A DNA stretch of 25,155 bases, from positions 1 through 25,155 of the forward strand of contig UQSP01000030.1 of assembly GCA_900543755.1 (NCBI GenBank). Reading direction: 5' to 3'. The first letter of the stretch is position 1. Each line of letters starts with the position of its first letter. The DNA is from an uncultured Eubacteriales bacterium (GTDB lineage Bacteria > Bacillota > Clostridia > Christensenellales > Pumilibacteraceae). The translations under genes and the position numbers were made by a program. The notes under the pieces are model-generated. The model searched no databases. It was not told where the DNA came from and saw only the letters and a list, made by a program, of their open reading frames with translations. Positions 5,735 to 13,184 of this stretch are shown here, piece by piece.

Positions 5735-7947
5735 CGCTTAAGGGTGACATAGAAGAAATACGTTTCCGCAACGAGGAAAACGGCTATACCATAGCCGTCA
5801 TCGATGCGGAAGGAGAGCCTGTCATCGCGACGGGCGTTTTTCCGCCCGTGGTCGAAGGACAAACGGTTGTTTTAAGCGGCGATTACGTCGTGCACAAAAA
5901 GTACGGCCGCCAGTTCAAAGCCGACAGGTGCGAGATAGAAAAGCCTACGGGCGTGGACGGTATAGTACGATACCTCGGCAGCGGACTCATTAAAGGAATA
6001 GGTCCCGCGCTTGCTTTGAGGATAGTTTCGGTTTTCGGCGAAAAAACTTTTTCGGTTATCGAAAACAATCCGTCTTTGCTTTCTTCCGTCAGGGGCATAT
6101 CCAAAGAAAAGGCAAAGGATATAGCCAAAGCTTACGGCGAAATCAAGGAAATGCAGGACGCCGTGATGACGCTTCAGACTTACGACATACCTCTCGGCAC
6201 GGCGCTCAGAATTTATAAGGTTTACGGCAAAAACACCGCACAAGTCGTGACCGACAATCCGTATCGGCTTATAGAAGACGTTGACGGAATAGGCTTTCTT
6301 ACCGCGGACAAAATCGCCGTTAAAACGGGAATAGAACACGACAGCGAATTTCGCGTAGGGGCGGGACTTATCCACGTGCTTAAGGAAAGCGTGCAGAAAG
6401 GCGGCAACACCTGTTATCCTCGTGAGGCCGCAGCCGAAGAAGCAAGCTTGCTTTTAGGCGTGGACGTATCGCTTGTGTATTCCGCCATAGAATCGCTTGT
6501 GCTTGAGCGCCGCGTGCGCCTTCTCGAAATAAACGGCGAAGAAGTGCTCGCCTTGCCGGGCGTTTACCGTACCGAAAAAAACGCCGCCGTGCTTGTGACT
6601 CGGCTTTTGGAGGGCGCGGATTCCACCGTATACGACGTTACTGCGGATATATCGGAATACGAGAAAATCAACGGCATAATTCTGCACGAAAGACAGAAGG
6701 AAGCGGTTACCGCGGCAATAAGCAACGGCGCAACGCTTATTACGGGCGGACCGGGTACGGGCAAAACCACCATAATCAAATGCATTATAGAAATTTTCGA
6801 TAAACTTAATAAGACCGTTCTTTTGATGGCGCCTACGGGAAGAGCCGCCAAAAGAATGAGCGAGGCTACGGGAAGAGAGGCAAGTACGATTCACAGGGCG
6901 TGCAGGTTCGGTTCGGATATGGCAAGCGGTGAAAATCTTGCCTGCGACGTCGTTATCGTGGACGAGTTTTCCATGGTTGACGTATTTTTGTTCGAGGCTC
7001 TTCTCAAGAAAATAACCGCAGGCACAAGACTGGTGCTTGTGGGCGACAAAGACCAGCTGCCCAGCGTGGGCGCTGGAAACGTTTTGGCGGACATCATGCG
7101 GTCGGGTGCGGTCAGATCGGTTCAGCTCGATCAGATTTACCGCCAGGCGGAGGAAAGTCTTATCGTGACAAACGCGCATGCGGTCAATCGCGGAGAAATG
7201 CCTGTTCTCGACGACAAAACCCGCGATTTCTTCTACGTTTCCGCATCCGACCCCGAACTGATTGCCAATAAAACCGCCGATATGGTGGAGCGTGCCGCAA
7301 AATTCATCGGCAGTACTCCCGACCGCGTTCAGGTGCTTTGTCCGCTTAAAAACGGCGCCGCCGGCGCGATAAAGATAAACAGGCTTTTGCAGAAAAGGCT
7401 TAACCCGTACTCGGGCGGAGGCGCGGTGGAGGATGAGGACTACGTTTATCACGAGGGCGACAAGGTAATGCACGTCGTCAACAATTACGACCTGTCGTGG
7501 ACGATTGCTTCGGGGTACTCCTACCGCGAGGGTACGGGGGTATACAACGGCGATATCGGCGTAATCCGCGAAATAAACTCTTCCCGCGGCGAAATGACAG
7601 TCGAGTTCGAGGACGGAAGAGTCGCAGTTTACACTCCCGACATTTATAATCAGCTGGTGCTTGCTTACGCCATAACCGTGCATAAAAGCCAGGGCAGCGA
7701 GTTTGACGCCGTAATCCTGCCCGTAACCGCGGGCGGTCCCATGATTATGACGCGCAATCTGCTGTACACCGCGATAACGCGAGCCAAAAAAATGGTTGTC
7801 ATGATAGGCGAAAGGTCGCGGATTAAGTTTATGGTGGACAACAATTACGTTGCGGCAAGATATTCGCTTTTAAGCGATTTTATTATCGAGGCGCAAAAAG
7901 ACAGCGCTTTGCTTTTCGGTAAAGGAGATTACGATGAAAGAACCTGA
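5731..7947 (+). CDS. recD2: RecD2-type ATP-dependent DNA helicase
   Basis: An SF1B 5'-3' helicase of the RecD2/YrrC type, which works without RecBC in replication-fork maintenance and repair. It has 738 residues. An N-terminal OB/helix-hairpin-helix region includes two HhH-like segments (around GSGLIKGIGPALA and DVDGIGFLTADKIA). Walker A GGPGTGKT is at 339-346 and Walker B VDEFSM around 410-415. The C-terminal UvrD-like motif HKSQGSEFDAVILPV and LLYTAITRAKK complete the motor. The start is TTG overlapping the metK stop as TTGA, with only a weak AAAAAGG upstream, so translation is probably coupled to metK. The first residues already match the family's OB domain, which supports this start. Its 3' end overlaps the next gene by 14 bases. 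Confidence 0.95.
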   Translation: MTLKGDIEEIRFRNEENGYTIAVIDAEGEPVIATGVFPPVVEGQTVVLSGDYVVHKKYGRQFKADRCEIEKPTGVDGIVRYLGSGLIKGIGPALALRIVSVFGEKTFSVIENNPSLLSSVRGISKEKAKDIAKAYGEIKEMQDAVMTLQTYDIPLGTALRIYKVYGKNTAQVVTDNPYRLIEDVDGIGFLTADKIAVKTGIEHDSEFRVGAGLIHVLKESVQKGGNTCYPREAAAEEASLLLGVDVSLVYSAIESLVLERRVRLLEINGEEVLALPGVYRTEKNAAVLVTRLLEGADSTVYDVTADISEYEKINGIILHERQKEAVTAAISNGATLITGGPGTGKTTIIKCIIEIFDKLNKTVLLMAPTGRAAKRMSEATGREASTIHRACRFGSDMASGENLACDVVIVDEFSMVDVFLFEALLKKITAGTRLVLVGDKDQLPSVGAGNVLADIMRSGAVRSVQLDQIYRQAEESLIVTNAHAVNRGEMPVLDDKTRDFFYVSASDPELIANKTADMVERAAKFIGSTPDRVQVLCPLKNGAAGAIKINRLLQKRLNPYSGGGAVEDEDYVYHEGDKVMHVVNNYDLSWTIASGYSYREGTGVYNGDIGVIREINSSRGEMTVEFEDGRVAVYTPDIYNQLVLAYAITVHKSQGSEFDAVILPVTAGGPMIMTRNLLYTAITRAKKMVVMIGERSRIKFMVDNNYVAARYSLLSDFIIEAQKDSALLFGKGDYDERT

Positions 7948-8737
7948 CAAAAGAATCGTTTTTGCCGTAAGGCTTATTATGATTGCGTGGGGGCTTATTA
8001 TCGGGTGGACGTTTGCGCAGTTTATTTTCAGACTGTATCCCGATTATCTGTCCGCCGGATACGAACTTATCGTCCAGATGGTGAACGCTGTCGTTTTCGC
8101 CGTTATTCTGTCAACGTTGGCGCGCCCCTTTTCGGCCTTTGCGCTGTTTATCGGAAGATTATTGAGAAAAACGTTTCTCGAAAAACCTCTTTACGTCACC
8201 GTCGGCGCAGTTCTCGGCGCGGTAATAGGAGTCATGACGGGCGTGCTTGCAAACGCAATTGTGGAAGTTTTTACGTCGCTTTTCGCCGCGCGGTTTATCG
8301 TCGCATTTTCTGCGGCGGTTCTCGGCGCGTATACGGGTTACCTCGGCTGCCGCAGATGGCTTTCTTCCACGTTTACCGACGACGAAAACGTGGTCATAGA
8401 GTACAGCGGTTATATACTCACTTACAGCGCGTTTTTCTCCGATAAAGTTGTTTACGTCGCTCAGCTCATAAACGGAAAAATTTACATCCTCGGCAAAACT
8501 TTACGTCGGCTTATCGAGCTTGCCGATACCGATGCCGCGGCTAAAAAAGCGCTGGAAAACTATCTTAAGCTTTCCGAGTACAGCGCCGTCAAGATAGTAA
8601 ATACCGATACGGGCAAAGAGGAAAACGAGGACATAGTCGCGCTTGCCGAAAGTAAGCTTTTAAAAATAATCGCGGGAGAAACCGACGAGATAAAAGAAAC
8701 CGATTCCGTCAAAGTTTTGTCGCTTGCGGAATTATAA
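7934..8737 (+). CDS. YacL-like membrane protein with a degenerate PIN domain
   Basis: This 267-residue protein has four predicted membrane segments (about 8-33, 43-63, 86-108 and 116-138), including the paired LGAVIGVMTG and LGAYTGYLG helices typical of YacL (PIN/TRAM) proteins, then a cytoplasmic domain (160-267). That domain follows the layout of the YacL PIN nuclease (strand ILxxS..., helix with ELAD, final strand VLSLAEL). However, the metal-binding acidic residues are largely replaced: Thr163 and Ser169 stand where the DTSxxxDG aspartates belong, Arg192 replaces the helix glutamate, and GETD stands for TNDF. The usual C-terminal TRAM extension is also missing. A non-catalytic RNA-binding or scaffold role is an inference. 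A good GGAG precedes ATG inside the recD2 3' end, implying coupled translation. Confidence 0.65.
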   Translation: MKEPDKRIVFAVRLIMIAWGLIIGWTFAQFIFRLYPDYLSAGYELIVQMVNAVVFAVILSTLARPFSAFALFIGRLLRKTFLEKPLYVTVGAVLGAVIGVMTGVLANAIVEVFTSLFAARFIVAFSAAVLGAYTGYLGCRRWLSSTFTDDENVVIEYSGYILTYSAFFSDKVVYVAQLINGKIYILGKTLRRLIELADTDAAAKKALENYLKLSEYSAVKIVNTDTGKEENEDIVALAESKLLKIIAGETDEIKETDSVKVLSLAEL

Positions 8738-8741
8738 ACCG

Positions 8742-8770
8742 TTGACAAAAAGCGCGCATGGGACTAAAAT
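8742..8770 (+). promoter_or_regulatory. Strong internal promoter before the small gene/fhs
   Basis: A perfect TTGACA (8742-8747), a 17-base spacer and TAAAAT (8765-8770) lie directly after the yacL-like stop. Transcription should begin near 8777, so fhs, glnS and the HAD gene could be expressed apart from metK-recD2. The promoter covers the first ATG of the small reading frame at 8758. Confidence 0.7.
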
Positions 8771-9150
8771 ATTATTTGACGGTAAAAAATAAATTTATTT
8801 ACAAACAATTACGGAAAAACAAAGTGGTTAAATTCAGTTGCGAACAATCGGATAAAAACAACGCGCGTTACGCCCTTACGGAGGACGGCGCGACTTTGGC
8901 AACCGTCGAAACGGAGGGCGACACGATAAAAAGCGTGTCTTTTTGCAATAAATCCGCGGAGAACATGTACCGCGATTTTACGTTAAGGTCGGCTGTCTTT
9001 TTGCTTCGGGAAAAGTTTCCGCAGGTCAAAGCCGCTTTTACCGATCCGCTGCTTGAAGTGCTGGGATTTGTCCCGTATGAAAACGGAATGAAAGCGGACT
9101 CGATTAAAATAAGATTCGACAATTGTTGTCACGGAGGTTGCAATAAATGA
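8758..9150 (+). CDS. Small protein of unknown function upstream of fhs
   Basis: I do not recognise this 130-residue protein with confidence. It is hydrophilic with alternating strands and one clear helix (DFTLRSAVFLLREKFPQ), then LLEVLGFVPYENGMKA. This resembles the last part of GNAT acetyltransferases (helix followed by LGF and a strand), but no acetyl-CoA loop is visible. It ends in CCHGGCNK, a possible metal site. The ATG at 8758 has no ribosome binding site and lies inside a promoter, so transcripts from that promoter cannot contain it. GTG at 8824 (108 residues) is then the likelier start, although its upstream ACGGAA is also weak. Readthrough from yacL could still use the ATG. Its stop overlaps the fhs start as ATGA, so it is coupled to fhs. 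Confidence 0.65.
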   Translation: MGLKYYLTVKNKFIYKQLRKNKVVKFSCEQSDKNNARYALTEDGATLATVETEGDTIKSVSFCNKSAENMYRDFTLRSAVFLLREKFPQVKAAFTDPLLEVLGFVPYENGMKADSIKIRFDNCCHGGCNK

Positions 9151-10769
9151 AAACGGATATCGAAATCGCGGACGCCGCGGTGCTTAAACCCATTACCGAA
9201 ATCGCCGCTGACCTCGGTATAGCCGCGGACGATTTGGAATGTTACGGAAAATACAAGGCGAAAGTCACTCAGCGCGGCAACAAAAACGGTAAGCTGATTT
9301 TAGTCACCGCCATAAATCCCACGCCCGCGGGCGAGGGCAAAACCACCGTGTCGATAGGACTTGCCGACGGACTGAAAAAAACGGGCAGGAGCGTTTGTCT
9401 TGCTTTAAGAGAACCCTCTTTGGGACCCGTTTTCGGCATTAAAGGCGGCGCGGCCGGCGGAGGATACGCCCAGATTGCACCCATGGAGGACATTAACCTT
9501 CATTTTACGGGCGACATTCACGCGATAACCGCGGCAAACAATCTTCTTGCCGCGATGATAGACAACCATATTTACTGGGGCAATTCTTTGAAAATAAAAG
9601 AGGTTACCTGGCATCGCTGTCAGGACGTTAACGATCGCGCTTTGCGTTTTGTCCGCACGGGCAAAGGCTTTAACTGCGAGCGCGACGACCGTTTCGACAT
9701 CACCGCCGCAAGCGAAGTCATGGCGATATTCTGCCTTGCAAAGGATATCGACGACCTTAAAACCCGCCTGGGAAATATAGTCGTAGGACTGGACGAGGAC
9801 GGAAAAGAGGTTACCGCCCGCGACCTTAAGGCGGAAGAAGCAATGACCATTCTGCTTAAAGACGCCATAAAGCCCAATCTCGTGCAGACTCTCGAAGGAG
9901 TGCCGGCATTTGTGCACGGCGGTCCTTTCGCCAACATCGCGCACGGCTGCAACAGTATTCAGGCGACTAGAACGGCAATGTCTTACGCGGATTACGCCGT
10001 GACTGAAGCGGGCTTCGGCGCGGACCTCGGCGCGGAAAAATTCCTGGACATCAAGTGCCGTCTTAACGGGCTTACTCCAGACGCAGTAGTGGTGGTCGCA
10101 ACGCTTCGCGCCCTTAAATGCGCGGGCGGCAAAACCGATAATCTTTCGGAGCGCGACGACGTTTCGCTTAAAAAGGGAATAGGCAATCTTTTAAAACACG
10201 TGGAAAACATTACGGGCGTTTACAAGCTTCCCTGCGTGGTTGCGATAAACCGTTTCGCCACCGACGGCGATGAGGAAATAAAGTTACTGCAAAATGAGCT
10301 TTCAGTCCTAGGCGTAAACGCAGTATGCACGGAGTGCTGGGCAAAGGGCGGCGCGGGAGCGACGGAGCTTGCCGACGCGGTTGCCAAGCTTTGCGAGGGC
10401 GAAAAGCCTAAGATGGAGTTTTCTTACAGCCTTGACGAAAGCACCGAGCAGAAGATAAACGACATTGCAAAAAAGATTTACGGCGCAAAAGGCGTCGTCT
10501 TTACGGACAAGGCAAAGGAAGATATGGCGAAATATCCGCAAAACCTTCCCGTTTGTATTGCCAAAACGCAGTATTCGCTGTCGGATAATCCCAAACTTAT
10601 CGGACGGCCCGAGGGATTCGACGTCACTGTCAGGGAAGTAATGTACAAAGCTGGCGCGGGATTTCTGGTGGCGGTTGCGGGTGATATCATGCTGATGCCC
10701 GGGCTTTCGCGCTCACCCAACGCCGAGCGTATGTCCATTAAAGACGGCGTTGTGAAAGGACTGTTCTAG
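9147..10769 (+). CDS. fhs: Formate-tetrahydrofolate ligase
   Basis: This enzyme joins formate to tetrahydrofolate at the cost of ATP, giving 10-formyl-THF for purines, formyl-Met and, in acetogens, the methyl branch of the Wood-Ljungdahl pathway. It has 540 residues, slightly shorter than the usual 556 or so. The ATP-binding PTPAGEGKTT lies at 58-67, and the conserved EPSLGPVFGIKGGAAGGGYAQ region and the C-terminal GDIMLMPGLSRSP block are intact. GGAGG nine bases upstream of the ATG is encoded within the end of the preceding gene, and the two genes overlap by four bases. No other Wood-Ljungdahl gene lies in the window, so the role is best read as general one-carbon supply. Confidence 0.97.
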   Translation: MKTDIEIADAAVLKPITEIAADLGIAADDLECYGKYKAKVTQRGNKNGKLILVTAINPTPAGEGKTTVSIGLADGLKKTGRSVCLALREPSLGPVFGIKGGAAGGGYAQIAPMEDINLHFTGDIHAITAANNLLAAMIDNHIYWGNSLKIKEVTWHRCQDVNDRALRFVRTGKGFNCERDDRFDITAASEVMAIFCLAKDIDDLKTRLGNIVVGLDEDGKEVTARDLKAEEAMTILLKDAIKPNLVQTLEGVPAFVHGGPFANIAHGCNSIQATRTAMSYADYAVTEAGFGADLGAEKFLDIKCRLNGLTPDAVVVVATLRALKCAGGKTDNLSERDDVSLKKGIGNLLKHVENITGVYKLPCVVAINRFATDGDEEIKLLQNELSVLGVNAVCTECWAKGGAGATELADAVAKLCEGEKPKMEFSYSLDESTEQKINDIAKKIYGAKGVVFTDKAKEDMAKYPQNLPVCIAKTQYSLSDNPKLIGRPEGFDVTVREVMYKAGAGFLVAVAGDIMLMPGLSRSPNAERMSIKDGVVKGLF

Positions 10770-10781
10770 TACGGAGTTTAT

Positions 10782-12401
10782 ATGGGTAATTTTATCGAAG
10801 AAATAATCGAAAAGGATTTAAGCGAAGGCAGGGTAAAGGAAATCGTCACTCGGTTTCCGCCCGAGCCTAACGGCTATCTTCACATAGGGCACGCAAAGGC
10901 GATATGCCTTAATTATTACGGTACGGCGGTAAAATACGGCGGCAAGTGCAATCTCAGATTTGACGACACCAATCCCGTCAAGGAAGACGACGAGTTCGTG
11001 CAGTCGATTATCAACGACGTAAAGTGGCTGGGCTGGCAGGGCGACGTCTATTTCGCGTCGGACTACTTTGACGTAATGTACGAAACGGCGGTAAAGCTTA
11101 TAAAGAAAGATAAAGCTTACGTCGATGACATAACTCCCGAAGAGATGCGCGCGTTAAGAGGCACTCTTACCACGCCCGGTACTGAAACCAAAAACCGCAA
11201 CCGTCCCGTGGAAGAAAGCTTAAGGCTTTTCGAGGACATGAAAAACGGCAAAGTAGAAGACGGCGCGCTTGTACTGAGGGCTAAAATAGACATGGCGTCC
11301 CCTAACATTAATATGCGCGACCCCATTATTTACCGTGTGCTTAAAGCGACGCATCACCGCCAGGGCAATAAATGGTGCGTATATCCCATGTATGATTTCG
11401 CGCACCCCATCGAGGACGCGGTGGAAGGCGTAACTCATTCCATCTGCACCCTGGAATTCGAAGATCACCGTCCGCTGTATGACTGGGTGCTTAGAGAAGG
11501 CGAGTTCGAAAATCCTCCGCACCAGTACGAGTTTGCGCGCCTTAATATCGAGCGCACTATAATGAGCAAGCGTTACCTTAAAAAACTGGTAGACGAAAAA
11601 TTCGTGGACGGCTGGGACGACCCCCGTATGCCCACAATCGCGGGACTGAGAAGAAGAGGTTACACGCCTTCGTCGCTGCGTGAATTCTGCGAGCGCATAG
11701 GCGTAGCCAAGGCTAACAGCGAAGTGGAGCTTGCTCAGCTTGAAAGCTGTATCCGCGACGAGCTTAACGTAACGGCGGACAGGGCCATGGCGGTGCTTAA
11801 ACCCTTAGAACTCGTAATAACCAACCGACCCGACGGATACAGTGAAGAAGTTTCCGTGGAGGTAAACCCCAATTCTCCCGAAAAAGGCGAGAGAAAAGTC
11901 GCGTTTTCCAATCGGCTTTACATCGAAAGCGACGACTTCAGCCTTAACCCTCCGCCCAAATACAAGCGGCTTACAAAAGGCGGCGCTGTAAGGCTTAAGG
12001 GTGCGTATATCATACGTTGTACGGGCTGCGACGAGGAAAACGGCGAGGTTAAACGCGTTTATGCCGAGATTGTCGAGGGCTCTAAGTCGGGCGAAGACAA
12101 CAGCGGAGTAAAGGCAAAAGGCGTCATTCACTGGGTGGACGCACACACCGCCGTAGATATGACGGTAAATCTTTACGACAGTCTTTTGCTTCCTTACGAC
12201 GGCGTGCACGAAGATTTTTCCGAGCGTCTTAACCCCGAGTCGCGCATAACGCTTAACGCGAAAGGCGAAGCGGAGCTTAGTAAAGCGCGTCCGCTTACGT
12301 CGTTCCAGTTTATTCGTCAAGGTTATTTTTGCCGCGACTGCAAAAGCAAGGAGCTTGTTTTTAACCGCATAGTTTCGCTTAAGGACGGATATAAAAAGTG
12401 A
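10782..12401 (+). CDS. glnS: Glutaminyl-tRNA synthetase
   Basis: A class I enzyme that charges tRNA-Gln directly. It has 539 residues, close to the E. coli enzyme. HIGH is at 34-37 (YLHIGHAKA) and the KMSKS-like loop is MSKR at 261-264. The mid-section IYRVLKATHHRQGNKWCVYPMYDFAHPIED separates GlnRS from bacterial GluRS, and the two C-terminal beta-barrels for anticodon binding are present. Many Firmicutes lack GlnRS and use GatCAB, so this gene marks a lineage that acquired it. GGAG stands about six bases before the ATG. It follows fhs by 12 bases and overlaps the HAD gene by four. Confidence 0.96.
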   Translation: MGNFIEEIIEKDLSEGRVKEIVTRFPPEPNGYLHIGHAKAICLNYYGTAVKYGGKCNLRFDDTNPVKEDDEFVQSIINDVKWLGWQGDVYFASDYFDVMYETAVKLIKKDKAYVDDITPEEMRALRGTLTTPGTETKNRNRPVEESLRLFEDMKNGKVEDGALVLRAKIDMASPNINMRDPIIYRVLKATHHRQGNKWCVYPMYDFAHPIEDAVEGVTHSICTLEFEDHRPLYDWVLREGEFENPPHQYEFARLNIERTIMSKRYLKKLVDEKFVDGWDDPRMPTIAGLRRRGYTPSSLREFCERIGVAKANSEVELAQLESCIRDELNVTADRAMAVLKPLELVITNRPDGYSEEVSVEVNPNSPEKGERKVAFSNRLYIESDDFSLNPPPKYKRLTKGGAVRLKGAYIIRCTGCDEENGEVKRVYAEIVEGSKSGEDNSGVKAKGVIHWVDAHTAVDMTVNLYDSLLLPYDGVHEDFSERLNPESRITLNAKGEAELSKARPLTSFQFIRQGYFCRDCKSKELVFNRIVSLKDGYKK

Positions 12402-13039
12402 AAAAATGCGGCGTTATTTTTGATTTTGACGGTACGCTTGCAGACACAAGCAAAGGCGTACTCGATTCCGTGGAATATGCGCTGGAAAAAATGGGCGCCC
12501 CTTCTTTCGACCGCCGTGTGCTTCGGGGATTCATAGGTCCGTCGCTGTATGAGTCGTTTCAAACGATAACGGGACTTTCGCCCGAAGACTCCGTGCGCGC
12601 GATAGAATATTACCGCTCTTATTATCAGCCCAAAGGAATTTACGAATGTAACCTTTATCCCGAAATGAAGGAGCTTCTTAAAGAGCTTTCCGATAAAGGA
12701 GTTTGTCTTTCGGTGGCAAGCAGCAAGCCTCAGGTAAGTCTTGACGTGGTGACGAAACATCTCGGAATAGACGGCTTTTTCGACAAGATAGTGGGGGCGG
12801 AGCTTTCCGTAAAAACAAGCGATAAACTCACTTTGGTCAAGCGCGCCGCTTTAAACGAAAACAACGTTATGGTGGGCGACGCGGTGTTCGACGTCCGTGC
12901 GGCGCATGCGGCAGGGTTTACGTCCGTTGCCGTAACTTACGGCTTTTACGACAGAGAAACGCTTGAAAAGGAAAAACCCGATTTTATCGCGGACAGCGTT
13001 TCGGAGCTTCGGGAAGTTATAAACAAAATCTGTTTTTAG
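12398..13039 (+). CDS. HAD-superfamily phosphatase, phosphoglycolate-phosphatase-like
   Basis: A 213-residue soluble HAD hydrolase of subfamily I with a helical cap. The nucleophile and acid/base are Asp9 and Asp11 in DFDGT, motif II is the serine of SVASSKP, a lysine follows in the KTSDKLTL region, and motif IV is VGDAVFD. The cap and sequence style match Gph/PgpX-like phosphatases, but the substrate cannot be assigned. The start is GTG, overlapping the glnS TGA as GTGA, with AAGGACGG further upstream. A later ATG is not in this frame. It is the last gene of the metK operon. Only a weak hairpin follows (13059-13073). Confidence 0.85.
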   Translation: MKKCGVIFDFDGTLADTSKGVLDSVEYALEKMGAPSFDRRVLRGFIGPSLYESFQTITGLSPEDSVRAIEYYRSYYQPKGIYECNLYPEMKELLKELSDKGVCLSVASSKPQVSLDVVTKHLGIDGFFDKIVGAELSVKTSDKLTLVKRAALNENNVMVGDAVFDVRAAHAAGFTSVAVTYGFYDRETLEKEKPDFIADSVSELREVINKICF

Positions 13040-13058
13040 TCCTGAGCAAAACCCGTAC

Positions 13059-13073
13059 TGCCTTTAAAAGGCA
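13059..13073 (+). terminator. Weak hairpin after the HAD gene
   Basis: TGCCTTTAAAAGGCA is a perfect short inverted repeat followed by TTAAATTTT. The stem is short and AT-rich, so termination would be partial at best. Confidence 0.3.
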
Positions 13074-13144
13074 TTAAATTTTAATTAACACACGCACAAA
13101 TTACGGTTTAGGCACAACGGTTCGGGCATTGCGCGTAAAAAATC

Positions 13145-13153
13145 TGTTATAAT
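13145..13153 (+). promoter_or_regulatory. Extended -10 promoter of alaS
   Basis: TGTTATAAT is a perfect -10 with the TGn extension. No good -35 lies 16-18 bases upstream, as expected for an extended -10 promoter. It leaves a leader of about 25 bases with TTTGGAG before the alaS ATG. Confidence 0.6.
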
Positions 13154-13184
13154 TACAAACAGTCAATATTTATTTGGAGTCAAT

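Noticed and set aside
6454..7683. Minus-strand reading frame of about 409 codons opposite recD2
   Set aside because: It overlaps the helicase motor motifs on the other strand and shows no domain or start signal.
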